Positions 43,037 through 53,817 of a stretch of DNA of 64,000 nucleotides are shown here, piece after piece; positions within the stretch are counted from its first letter, which is position 1; the number at the start of each line of letters is the position of its first letter. The stretch covers positions 3,964,203-4,028,202 of the forward strand of contig NC_091372.1 in the NCBI RefSeq assembly GCF_038502225.1, written 5' to 3'. The position numbers and the translations under genes were made by a program. The stretch is from Cherax quadricarinatus. Taxonomy: Eukaryota > Arthropoda > Malacostraca > Decapoda > Parastacidae. Below the pieces are notes generated by a model. It searched no databases. It was not told the DNA's origin and saw nothing but the letters and a program-made list of their open reading frames with translations.

Positions 43037-45067
43037 ACACTTAGCATTTGTTTAAGTGGCAGTCAGTGAGTGATTTCATTAAACACAAGGGAGATTGAGT
43101 GAGTTTCATCAGAGTGACTGATAAATGAGGGAAGGATGGACATGTACAGATTACAGTCATACAATCCTATTCAGGCTAAACAGAAATATAGACATGTTTG
43201 AGTATTACAGTTACACTCTTAAGGACACCAGAGAGGTATGTCTGGGTATGCTTTATCACAGTAAAGTAAAGTGTTATTGGAACAGAAGCTAGTGATATGA
43301 GGCTGTCACTCTGGACTAAGTACTGTGGTAGTCCTGAGGTGTGAAACTGTGCAGCCAGAGTGAGAATGATGCAGTAACAGTGATATGCAGTAAGGCAGTG
43401 ACTAATGAACACTGGAGTCAGTGTTATTTATCACTGTACAGTGATGTGAGGCTTGTAGTTAGCTTATGCTGCAAGACAGTGAAATAACTTAATTTTGTTT
43501 ATATATGATTTTCATAAAAAAAAAAATTATAATTATTTTTACAGCTTAAGTTTCTAAGAAGTTAGTTTGCATACAGCTAGTAAGGAGCAATTTAGATAGA
43601 CTGAGAGATTATGGTTTTATTATATGACAGGGACATGAATAAGACTCCCAGAACATTTCCTGGCCCTCTTAAGAGTTTTGATCTACAGCTCCTGAGTCCT
43701 TTGAGAATGTTAAGCCACTATTGCTTGAGTTTCATCTAAAACTCCTGAGCCTCTTCAAGGTGTTGATCTCCAGCTCTTGGGCCTCATATAGGATACTGGG
43801 ATACCCTTCTCGGTATGCGAAGAAATTAAAACAATTTTGAGTGTTTCATGAGTGCCAATCAGCAGTTTTGAACATGTGACACAATTATAATTTTTACTAA
43901 CATTCTCTGTATTGGATAACAGGTTTAGGGGTGATAAAAAGACATAATGAAAGATCTTCATTAGCATGATGTTTTACCTTCATGAAGGTAAAAAGTTTTA
44001 TTAATAAAGGTCTCCTTTTGCTGAATGTTTCATTTTACCACCTGTTGGCTATGCCATATTTCCACAAATTTAGGGCTACAAATGACTCATTCAGCAACTT
44101 TTCCCAAGTTGAGGCTCCCCTGTACTGGAATCAATTAGAATGATGGATATGCAACTTATAAAAAAATAAAGAAAAACCCTTAATAAAATAATTAATCACA
44201 AGTATGTTATTGGCTAATGATATTACTCTCAAAATAGTTACCAATTCCACATCAAAAACTTTTTGGTTCCCAGCAGTGGAAGCTCCTGAATTTCTATATA
44301 AAAGGGGCTTATGGGTGGCAATCTGGTTGGAAGGGGCAAGCTAGGGAACTTATCTTGAAGATGCATTATTATGGTACTTTTATTAGTATTTCAATTTGGG
44401 GGCTTTCTGAGGGCTGAATAGACTAAATATTAACTCAGAGATAAATTCTTCACAAATGCCACAACCAGTTCTACATATTGCAGTTACTAATGCACAACTC
44501 TGGTGTGTTACTGTGAGGATGAGGCTGTAAGAGTAACCATGCACAAGAGTGAATGCAAAGCACCAGATTAGCCCCCTTGACACCACCATTTATTTCTAAT
44601 AATTACACAAAGAAAAAATGACCATACCATATCTTGATTAGAAATTTAAATACAGTGGGTGCAGGATGAACTGAAGATGAAAGACAAAAAATAATAAAGG
44701 AAAACAATAAGCAAGAGTTAATAGACCACTGGAGCAGGCAGTGGTGGCAGGCCAAACTTGGTATGCTAATGAACAAGATAATGAAGAATAAAAGTCATAA
44801 TATCTTGTCACAACTAAGAGCAAACTTTAAATAACATTTCAGACTGCCCTGATAATGATTCAGGACAGAGTGAAACATTGTTTAAGGTGTCCTCTCCAAA
44901 TTGTGTTTTGTTTTTTGTGAATGAGATAACAGCAATGTAACATTTTACGAAGATTACAAATCAATGAAACTTTAACAAGGCCATATATATAATACATTAG
45001 TAGAAAGAGTGAAAAGTGGATTATTCACCCCATTCAAAACAAAAAATTTTTTTTGAAAGCACAGTAC
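43037..45067. other. Intron-like sequence, no gene seen
   Basis: The longest stretch of apparently unique intron. Short open frames have no recognisable domain. Confidence 0.45.
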
Positions 45068-45206
45068 CTGAGCCAATGTTGAATTCCTTTCCAGACATGA
45101 TATGATGCAATAAGTTCTTCATCTCAAAGGGAGAGAGGTTAAGTAAGTGATCAGATGCCACATCTGCAGCACATTTAATGGTTCGTGCCAATTCTGAAGC
45201 CATGAC
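45068..45206 (-). CDS. PHKA: PHKA exon 3 of the window
   Basis: The exon is 139 nt between acceptor ctttttag and donor GTACTG. It begins GTC ATG, so the junction with the previous exon reads [14 protein letters not shown], as in the family (LIIQVMATELA). It continues [20 protein letters not shown] and then EFNIGS, ending with one leftover G. In vertebrate alpha subunits this SGKEFG(V) segment is followed directly by the variable, phosphorylated linker that distinguishes alpha from alpha-prime. The short exons that follow here therefore lie in that linker. Confidence 0.94.
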
Positions 45207-45321
45207 CTAAAAAGTATATCAGTACTATATTATCATAGCTTTTACTGTTTGTATAAAACACGAAGTAGTTGATATTAGAGTATGAGCTAATTTTTAATTA
45301 TTCCACTTGCACCATGCCTCT

Positions 45322-45838
45322 TACTTTTTTTGTTTTTTTTTCAACAAGTCGGCCGTCTCCCACCGAGGCAGGGTGACCCAAAAAAGAAAGAAAATCCCCA
45401 AAAAGAAAATGCTTTCATCATCATTCAACACTTTCACCACACTCACACATAATCACTGTTTTTGCAGAGGTGCTCAGAATACAACAGTTTAGAAGCATAT
45501 ACGTATAAAGATACACAACATATCCCTCCAAACTGCTAATATCCCAAACCCCTCCTTTAAAGTGCAGGCATTGTACTTCCCATTTCCAGGACTCAAGTCC
45601 GACTATATGAAAATAACCGGTTTCCCTGAATCCCTTCACTAAATATTACGCTCCTCACACTCCAATAGATCGTCAGGTCCCAAGTACCATTCGTCTCCAT
45701 TCACTCCTATCTAACACGCTCACGCACGCTTGCTGGAAGTCCAAGCCCCTTGCCCACAAAACCTCCTTTACCCCCTCTCTCCAACCCTTTCGAGGACGAC
45801 CCCTACCTCGCCTTCCTTCCCCTATAGATTTATATGCT
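45322..45838 (-). mobile_element. RTE-like LINE (family A), copy A6, short 3' end
   Basis: Poly-T at 45328-45341, tail, 3' untranslated region and the coding end read on the minus strand (GRRGRGRP-RKGW-REGVKEVL, RGLDFQQACVSVLDRSEWRR). Truncated 5' at about 45838 (atctataggggaaggaaggcgaggtagg). Confidence 0.85.
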
Positions 45839-45904
45839 TGTATTTATTAAAAGTAAGTTACAGTATATGGTACTTACAAAGAATATCATGTGGTACAGTA
45901 CCTT

Positions 45905-45995
45905 CCATACAATGTTATTATTAATACACTCATGGGGAAGCACAAAACCCATATGGGTCATACAGCACCTGAGGTAATAGGAGGCATTCAGATTC
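45905..45995 (-). mobile_element. Short I-LINE-derived repeat (family H), partial
   Basis: ttattattaatacactcatggggaagcacaaaacccatatgggtcatacagcacctgagg resembles the 3' end of the I-clade LINE at 10689-10740 and the fuller copy at 56375-56545. Confidence 0.5.
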
Positions 45996-46582
45996 AATAT
46001 GGTAACTACAAAGAATGCCATATGATATATAAAAAGAATGACACATAATACAGTATGTACAAAGAATGATACACAACATCTACAAAGCTTGACAAATGGC
46101 ACCTACAAAAAATGACCAAAAATAATCCATAACATCAAACGGTACCTACAAAAAACTTGCACAGCAGCACACACACGGACTGCACAATGGTAATGATTAA
46201 GACATGTGCAACAGTTGGGTATCTTTGTTGTTGAATCATTTTGCCTACACAGTAGGATTCTTCAAATACTGTGGAACCTCGGTTTTCGTATGCCCCAGTT
46301 TTCGGAGGATTCGGTTTTCAACGTCTTTTTTTGTCAAAAATTTGTCCCAGTTTTCGTACATCCGCTCGGCTTTTGTATACTATTTGAAAAGATCTGTACC
46401 AAACGCATCCGCATGACTCGGTCACTTAAGCACCCACACAAAACATCCCATGTGTTCATGACTCAGTCTGCCTTTGTTTCTTGTTGAGTGAGCATCACCC
46501 TGCACGTTCATCTGAAAAATTTCATGATAATCCATTGTTTTAGTGTGCCTTTTTATTCAGTGCGACTGCTCAATAAGCCACC

Positions 46583-46970
46583 ATGGGGCCAGAGAAAGTT
46601 CCAAGTGCCAGCCCTTTGATAAAGAAGGCAAGAAACATGACAGAACATTGTGTCTTTGGGAAAGTCCATAGGGTTGGATTTGAGTGGCCAGGATGCGGAA
46701 GAGTTGGTGGATGGCCACAGGGAAGAGCTAACCACTGAAGAGCTGCAAGGCCTTCAACTGGAACAGCAAGAGACTGCAGCTGAGGAAATTGCTTCAGAGG
46801 AAGAGGAAGAGAGAGGGAAGAATGTGCCATCTTCAGTGATTAAGGACATGTGTGCAAAATGGAGTGAGTTGCAAAGCTTTGTGGAGAAATATCACCCTAA
46901 CAAAGCTGTTGCAAGCCGTGTCTGCAACATGTTCAATGACAATATCTTGTCCCATTTTAGGCAAATCTGA
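46583..46970 (+). pseudogene. Tigger-type transposase relic
   Basis: Starts ATG at 46583, loses the helix-turn-helix and DDE core after about 20 residues, and continues in another frame SLGKSIGLDLSGQDAEELVD, EELTTEELQGLQLEQQE, VIKDMCAKWSELQSFVEKYH and DNILSHFRQI. This is the same C-terminal segment as in the 38807 element, so the core deletion is shared in kind though not in exact position. Confidence 0.8.
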
Positions 46971-47258
46971 AAGAGATGCCAGAAACAGACCACTATGGAG
47001 AGATTTTTTCTGCAACAGGGGTACAATGACTCTCAAGCTGGTCCTAGTGCCAGTTTACCTGGAGTTTACCTGGAGAGAGTTTCAGGGATCAATGCCCCCT
47101 GCAACCCGGTCTGTGACCAGGCCTCATGGTGGAACAGGGCCTGATCAACCAGGCTGTTACTGCTGGCCGCACGCAATCCAACGTACGAACCACGGCCCGG
47201 CTGGTCAGGTACCGACTTTAGGTGCTTGTCCAGTGCCTGCTTGAAGACAGCCAGGGGT

Positions 47259-47730
47259 CTATTGGTAGTCCCCTTTATGTATGCTGGGAGGCAGTTGAAC
47301 AGTCTTGGGCCCCTGACACTTATTGTGTTCTCTTAACATGCTAGTGGCACCCCTGCTTTTCATTGGGGGAATGCTGCATCGTCTGCGGAGTCTTTTGCTT
47401 TCATAAGGAGTGATTTTCGTGTGCAAGTTTGGTACTAGTCCCTCTAGGATTTTCCAGGTGTATATAATCATGTATCTCTCCTGCCTGCATTCCAGGGAGT
47501 ACAGGTTCAGGAACTTCAAGCGTTCCCAGTAATTGAGGTGTTTTATCTCAGTTATGCGTGCCGTGAAGGTTCTCTGTACATTTTCTAGTTCAGCAATTTC
47601 ACCTGCCTTGAAAGGTGCTGTTAGTGTGCAGCAATATTCCAGCCTAGATAGAACAAGCAACCTGAAGAGTGTCATCATGGGCTTGGCATCCCTAGTTTTG
47701 AAGGTTCTCATTATCCATCCTGTCATTTTC
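47259..47730 (-). pseudogene. Family G RT C-terminal region
   Basis: The minus strand reads MTGWIMRTFKTRDAKPMMTL, LFRLLVLSRLEYCCTLTAPF, AELENVQRTFTARITEIKHL, YWERLKFLNLYSLECRQERY and MIIYTWKILEGLVPN. These are the usual Y..RL..L.LYSLE.RRERY and IY.WKI.EG.VPN motifs. A frame break lies between this and the RT part. Confidence 0.85.
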
Positions 47731-47936
47731 TAGCAGATGCGATTGATATAATGTTATGGTTTTTGAAGGTGAGATCCTCCAACATGATCACTCCCAGATC
47801 TTTGACGTTAAGTTTTTTGCCCTATTGTGTGGCTGGAATTTGTTATATACTCTGATGAAGTTTTAATTTCCTCACATTTACCATATCGGAGTAATTGAAA
47901 TTTCTCATCGTTGAACTTCACATTGTATTCTGCAGC

Positions 47937-48725
47937 TCACTGAAAGATTTGGTTGATGTCAGCCTGGAGCCTTGCAGTGTCTTCAATGGAAGATACTGTC
48001 ATGCAGATTCGGGTGTCATCTGCAAAGGAAGACATGGTACTGTGGCTTATATCCCTGACTATATCTGATATGAGGATGAGGAACAAGATGGGAGTGAGCA
48101 CTGTGTCTTGCGGAACAGAGCTTTTCACCGTAGCTGCCTCAGACTTTACTCTGCTGACTACTTCGCTTTGTATTCTGTTTGTCAGGAAATTATAGATCCA
48201 TCTACCAACTTTTCCTGTTATTCCTTTGGCACGCATTTTGTGCACTATTACGCCATGGTCACACTTGTCGAAGGCTTTTGCAAAGTCTGTGTATATTACA
48301 TCTGCATTCTTTTTGTCTAATAGTGCATCCAGGACCTTGTCGTAGTGATCCAGTAGTTGGGACAGACAGGAGTGACCTGCTCTAAACCCATGCTGCCCTG
48401 GGTTGTGTAACTGATGGGTTTCTAGATGGGTGACGACCTTGCTTCTTAGGACCCTTTGAAAGATTTTTATGATATTTGATGTTAGTGCTATCAGTCTGTA
48501 GTTCTTTGCTATTGCTTTACTGCCCCCTTTATGGAGTGGGGCTATGTCTGTTGTTTTTAGTAACTGTGGGACGACCCCAGTGTCCATGCTCCCTCTCCAT
48601 AGGATGTTAAAAGCACGTGATAGGGGTTTCTTGCAGTTCTTGATGAACACGGAGTTCCATGAGTCCGGCCCTGGGGCAGAGCGCATGGGCATGTCATTTA
48701 TTGCCTGTTCGAAGTCATTTGATAG
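47937..48725 (-). pseudogene. Family G reverse transcriptase
   Basis: The frame, fused by chance to Tigger sequence at its 5' end, reads SAPGPDSWNSVFIKNCKKPL, TDIAPLHKGGSKAIAKNYRL, QHGFRAGHSCLSQLLDHYDK, YTDFAKAFDKCDHGVIVHKM, SVPQDTVLTPILFLILISDI and SSFADDTRICMTV. FADD is intact, but GVPQGSVL has become SVPQDTVL, so the protein was probably already decaying. The frame breaks after INQIFQ. Confidence 0.86.
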
Positions 48726-50008
48726 GGCCTTGTTACCTGAACTGCTTGTGGAAGAGGATTCCCCTTCCAAACAATAACCTCTCCTCCTCCCTCTCCCCTC
48801 CTTGCTGTCTTCCATACTCTAACACGAGTCTTCAATGAAGTTAAAAGTGATGTTAAATGTTCATTTATCCATTTCATTAGTCATTTATATTTATTTCTCA
48901 CTGTTTTCTGTATGTAAAACTATAACTGTTCTCTATAGAATGTATTTTTTGTTAACATTTTTGGGTGTCTAGAACGGATTAATTGGATTTACATTATTTC
49001 TTATGGGAAATATTGCTTCAGTTTTTGTACGATTCAATTATTGTCATACTTTTTAGAACAAATTAATCACAAATACCAAGGTTCCACTGTACAGAGGCAG
49101 CAGGTGTAGTAGTGAAATGATGATGATGTAATCAGTCCATCAACCTTAGAGATATGAAGTGATCAGTCCCTCAGCCTGGAGAAGAGTTCAGCCCCATGAA
49201 GCTGAACTCTTCTGACCACCTCATATCTCCAAGGGATACTAATCTTGCAGAGAATAACTAAACAATGTCCAACCTAAAAGCCTACGTAGTGTAGTGTAAG
49301 TTTTGCTCCATTATTGTTCAAATTTCTTAGTCCAATCTCTTAGTAATTAAATAATCAACTACCTCATTATGTGATTTTACTAGTAAGCATAAGTCACCTT
49401 ATGTAATTTTCTTATTTACTATTGTTTGCTTAAATATTAGCTGAATTGATACTTTCTCTGTCCATATTACTACCTCATTTTTTTAAATACTATTAATTGA
49501 TATTACTTACTAAAATTAATAATTAATTACCATTTTTACTACCAGTACAATTTACTCTTAACATTTTTGACATCATTTAATTACCATTACTTGTCTAATT
49601 ACCATAACCTGTTTTAATACCACATTTACTATCTTAGAGTACTCTTAATTACCTTGTACTGCCAAATAACCTCAAGTATAACTACCAGTGCAATATTGAA
49701 TGAAATAAACATTACTTTTTCACTTTTTTTTGTAATCATTATTACTTCCTAAAATTTTATTAAACACCATATTTACTACCAGTCAATTTTACTTTTGTAC
49801 ATTAATCATTATTTTATACTTTTCATAACATTTTGTTGCCAAATTTTCAAGTTTGTATATTCAACTCCAACCTTTATATTATCCTTTGTACCTGTGTACC
49901 TGTGTACCTGTCTACCATCTTACTATCATATTATAACCAAGTCATTGCCATTGTTATTTTTTTTACTTATTATTCTTTTGGTACTTCAATTTGTGAATTT
50001 TATTTTGT

Positions 50009-50700
50009 CAATTTAAATCTAGTTATACTCTTGATCTTGTTAACAACCTATATCAGACCCTAGTGCAATTGCAAGTACCATTTTAATTTGTTTTTTTTTT
50101 ATATTATAGGTTTATATTATAAGTCCTACTCTAAGATTTTCATATCTTAGTGACTATTTTGTGTGTGCAATTAGTGTATATTTCAATTATATTATTGTTC
50201 AAGGCCCTTAACTATCTTTTGCTAACTAGTACCAACTACCTCTTTTTTTTTTTTTTTACTTTTTATTTTATTTTTTGCTACCTTATCTTATCAATTTAAA
50301 TCTAGTTATACTCTAATTCTTGTAAACAACTTATATAACACCTTAGTGCAATTACTTGAGAGTCTTGTGTCTTTTTTATATCATTAGATTAAACTCAGTT
50401 GTACTATAGCTCATTCTAGCTCAATACATAGTCAATACCAAATTCATTATATTAGACCATAGTGCATTTACAAGTGAGAGTCTGGTGCTATTTTTAATTT
50501 GTATTTTTATATTATTAGATTAAACCTAGTTGTACTATAGCTCATTCTAGCTCAATACATAGACTATACCAAAGTCATTACATTAGACCTTAGTGCAATT
50601 ACAAGTGAGAGTCTTGTGCTATTTTTAATTTGTAATTTTATATTATTAGTTTATACCTAGTTGTACTTTAGCTCATTCCAGCACAACACATAGACAACAT
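50009..50700 (+). repeat. 131-bp tandem units in the 5' region of LINE copy B2
   Basis: attaga(t)ttaaacctagttgtactatagctcattc recurs at 50383, 50514 and 50645, and agtgcaattacaagtgagagtcttgtg at about 50345, 50463 and 50591. An older related unit (caatttaaatctagttatactct) appears at 50009 and 50298. Repeated 5' monomers may supply promoter activity in LINEs; that role here is inference. Confidence 0.72.
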
Positions 50701-50849
50701 CAACTTCATTATGTGTATTGGTGACTATACTCTATATGACCAAAATGTTTTAGCTATATACTTGTCCAAACTTCCCACCACTACAGATATCAGTACTAAA
50801 ACTCAACATACAACTCAGGATATAAATAACCATAATTTAAACCTAGAAG

Positions 50850-51266
50850 ATGACTGATCACGTTGACCCTGATCTAAACCTCCATAATCTGACACCCAAT
50901 CAAAACCTATTGGAAAGTAACTGCCTTTATTACACAGCATCACAAGCCAGCACTATCCTAAACAATGCTGAAAGTCTATCAGTACTTAACTACAACATCA
51001 GGTCCTTAAGCAAACACTATGATGACCTCTTGGCACTCCTTGAATCACTAAACACACCCTTCTCCTGCATTATTCTTACTGAGACCTGGCTTAAGCAGGA
51101 CACAATAGATATCTACCCTCTACCAGGATACACAGCAATCCACAACTGCAGACCATACCAAGTTGGGGTGGTAATGCAATCTATTACTCTAACCAATTAT
51201 CTTGTATTAGCACCACTTGCTTTAGTGATGAATATGGGGAATAAATTTTTGCTAATTTTACTGTAA
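50850..51266 (+). pseudogene. Family B endonuclease N-terminal part (copy B2)
   Basis: Starts MTDHVDPDLNLHNLTP, then YYTASQASTILNNAESLSVL, NYNIRSLSKHYDDLLALLES, ILTETWLKQ and HNCRPYQ. A one-base loss near 51165 shifts the frame (copy B1 has QQGGGTPIYYSN here). The ATG matches the first ATG of copy B1. Confidence 0.85.
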
Positions 51267-51370
51267 AAAACCTTAAGACGCCTATAACAATCGGTGCCAT
51301 TTACCGGATACCCCACACAAACATCCCAAATTTCAGTGAGAAATTAAAGGCACTAATAACAAACAGACAA

Positions 51371-53413
51371 ATGAATAAGCACCACCTTCTCTTAGCTGGA
51401 GACTTCAACATCAACCTTGGCCTACTAGATGATCAGCCTGTAACTGATTTAATCAACAATATGAACAACACACTTCTCATACCAACAATAACTAAACCAA
51501 CCAGGCTCACTGAGACAAGTGCAACCATAATAGACCACATATGGACCAATATACTAGCCCCCCTTAAATCAGGGATAATCACAGATAGCACTACAGACCA
51601 CTACCCTACCTTCCTCCTGACAAACATTAGTAAACCACCACTTGAATACAACAAAGTTTCATTTGGACTCCATGACGAGGCCTCAATAAGGAAGTTCACA
51701 GCCGACCTAGAGACTGTTGACTGGCCTACAGAATTCTCCAAGGCCAATGGTATTGATGACTGGACAGACATTTTTCTTAACAAATTACTTAGACTATACA
51801 ACAAACATTGTCCTATAAAAACGAAACAGATCACAAACAAACGGCTTGGTTGCCCATGGCTAACCAGCACCATTCTTAAATCCATTGATAAGAAACACCA
51901 ATATGAAAAGCAATATAGACAGGGCTTAATACACAATGATATTCTTAAACACTATTCATCAGTTCTCACCAAAGTAATAAAGAAAGCCAAACAACACTAC
52001 TACTCCAGTAGATTCACTGACACAAGAGGAGATATAAAAAAGACCTGGAAAACACTCTCTCAGATTCTAGGGACCCACAAACTTAAAAAAACCAAGAATA
52101 TTGCTCTAACTAAACCTAATGAAACATCACTGCATCCCACTGACACAGCTAACAAGATAAACGACTTCTTCTCAACCATAGGTTCTAATCTCGCCAATAA
52201 AATCCCACGTACCAATGCCCATGCCGGGGACTACCTAGATGGGAATTTCCCAAATTCCTTCTATCTTGCACCAACTGAGCCCACAGAAGTCACCGAGATT
52301 ATAAAGTCACTTAAAAATAACTCAGGGAATCTGTCTCATGTCCCACCATTATTGTACAAGCGAGCGGCCCATGTCCTTTCGCATGCTATTTCATTTCTTT
52401 TTAACAAGTCACTAGAAACTAGCACCTTCCCAAAACTACTCAAGATGGCAAGGGTTACACCAATACATAAAGGTGGTGACCCTACAGATTTAAACAACTA
52501 TAGGCCAATATCAAACTTACCATTGCTATCCAAAATCTTTGAGAAACTCGTGCACAGGAGACTATATTCATTTATAAAGGCACAAAACATACTCAACCCC
52601 AGCCAATTTGGATTCAGGAAAAATAAAAGCACTAATGATGCAATCATAAAAATGCTAGATCTGCTTTACACAGCATTGAAAAATAAGGAATATCCACTAG
52701 GAATTTTTATTGACCCAAGAAAAGCTTTTGACACAGTAGACCACGGCATCCTACTCCACAAACTTGACCATTATGGTATAAGAGGCCATGCGCTTGCATA
52801 TTTCAAATCTTACCTTACTAATAGGTATCAGTATGTCACCATTAAAGACACAGCATCAACAACACGGCCACTTGATACTGGAGTTCTGCAGGGAAGTGTC
52901 CTTGGTCCCCTGCTCTTCCTCATATACATCAATGAACTTCCAAACGTATCCCAACACCTGAACCCCATTCTCTTTGCTGATGACACGACTTATGTCATCT
53001 CTCATCCTAATCTTGCCACCCTCAACACCATTGTTAACGAGGAGCTGATCAAAATATTGACTTGGATGGCAGCCAATAAACTTACGCTTAACACTGACAA
53101 AACCTACTACATTATGTTTGGTAGCAGAGCAGGAGATGCGCAAATCAACATTAAGATCGACAACACTCTAATTGCCAGACATAATGAGGGCAAATTCCTA
53201 GGCCTATACCTCGACAACAACCTGAATTTCAGCACCCATATCCAGCACCCATATCCAACACAACCAAAAAAGTATCCCAGATGGTTGGAATCCTCTCCAA
53301 GATACGATACTACGTGCCGCAAAATGCCCTTCTCACACTATACCACTCACTTATTTATCCATACCTCCCCTATGCTATTTGTGCTTGGGGATCAACTGCA
53401 GCAACACACCTAA
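51371..53413 (+). CDS. Family B ORF2: endonuclease C-terminus and reverse transcriptase (copy B2)
   Basis: The 680-aa open frame has endonuclease residues LLLAGDFNINLG, IIDHIWTN and STTDHYPTFLL. Next come a linker (KKAKQHYYSSRF, KTWKTLSQILG), RT motifs RVTPIHKGGDPTDLNNYRPI, FGFRKNKSTNDA, GIFIDPRKAFDTVDH, GVLQGSVLGPLLFLIYINEL and ILFADDTTYV (FADD near 52976-52990). GVLQG in place of GVPQG is a likely point lesion. After 53245 a 13-bp duplication shifts the frame and the last 55 residues are out of frame. Confidence 0.9.
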   Translation: MNKHHLLLAGDFNINLGLLDDQPVTDLINNMNNTLLIPTITKPTRLTETSATIIDHIWTNILAPLKSGIITDSTTDHYPTFLLTNISKPPLEYNKVSFGLHDEASIRKFTADLETVDWPTEFSKANGIDDWTDIFLNKLLRLYNKHCPIKTKQITNKRLGCPWLTSTILKSIDKKHQYEKQYRQGLIHNDILKHYSSVLTKVIKKAKQHYYSSRFTDTRGDIKKTWKTLSQILGTHKLKKTKNIALTKPNETSLHPTDTANKINDFFSTIGSNLANKIPRTNAHAGDYLDGNFPNSFYLAPTEPTEVTEIIKSLKNNSGNLSHVPPLLYKRAAHVLSHAISFLFNKSLETSTFPKLLKMARVTPIHKGGDPTDLNNYRPISNLPLLSKIFEKLVHRRLYSFIKAQNILNPSQFGFRKNKSTNDAIIKMLDLLYTALKNKEYPLGIFIDPRKAFDTVDHGILLHKLDHYGIRGHALAYFKSYLTNRYQYVTIKDTASTTRPLDTGVLQGSVLGPLLFLIYINELPNVSQHLNPILFADDTTYVISHPNLATLNTIVNEELIKILTWMAANKLTLNTDKTYYIMFGSRAGDAQINIKIDNTLIARHNEGKFLGLYLDNNLNFSTHIQHPYPTQPKKYPRWLESSPRYDTTCRKMPFSHYTTHLFIHTSPMLFVLGDQLQQHT

Positions 53414-53817
53414 AGCCAATAATAACCCAACAAAAAGCCGCAGTAAGAATAATCACTAAATCCCATCCCTGGCAACACACCTCCCCACTCTTCATAGATC
53501 TAAACTTACTCCCTGTTCAGTACATCCACACTTACTACTGTGCAATCTACATCTACAGGACCTTAAATTCCAATATTAATCTTGACCTAAAATGCTTTCT
53601 TGATAGTTGTGACAGAACCCACAGGCATAACACCAGACACAAACATCTCTATGACATTCCCCGTGTCCGACTAAATCTTTACAAAAATTCAATGTATGTC
53701 AAAGGCCCTAAAATCTGGAACACCCTACCTGAAAACTCTAGAACTGCAGACACATTCATCACCTTCAAAACTACCATTAGAAAACATCTTATCTCCCTGA
53801 TACACCCTGTCAACTAA
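53245..53817 (+). pseudogene. Family B ORF2 C-terminal part (copy B2)
   Basis: In the frame from 53281: MVGILSKIRYYVPQNALLTL, YHSLIYPYLPYAICAWGSTA, VRIITKSHPWQHTSPLFIDL, YIYRTLNSNINLDLK, HNTRHKHLYDIPRVRLNLYK and KGPKIWNTLPENSR. It is the natural end of the 51371 frame, separated only by the tandem duplication of agcacccatatcc at about 53231-53257. Confidence 0.86.

Larger units (their letters stand above)
47052..48745 (-). mobile_element. Jockey/CR1-like LINE (family G), 5' truncated
   Basis: The minus strand carries RT (48725-47937), a C-terminal part (47730-47259) and a 3' end whose reverse complement starts tttacctggagagagtttcagggatcaatgcccc. That end is seen alone at 23493, 25025 and 27893. 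It lies within Tigger transposase sequence (ctctcaagctggtcctagtg before, ctgaactgcttgtggaagagg after). Confidence 0.82.
46269..49089 (+). mobile_element. Tigger-like element, core-deleted, carrying a LINE
   Basis: The ends ctgtggaacctcggttttcg and ccaaggttccactg are inverted repeats flanked by TA, inside the left arm of a foldback element. The transposase start (MGPEKVPSASPLIKKARNMT) joins abruptly to its C-terminal part. A jockey/CR1-like LINE occupies about 47052-48745, and the transposase tail (LLVEEDSPSKQ) resumes after it. Confidence 0.78.
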
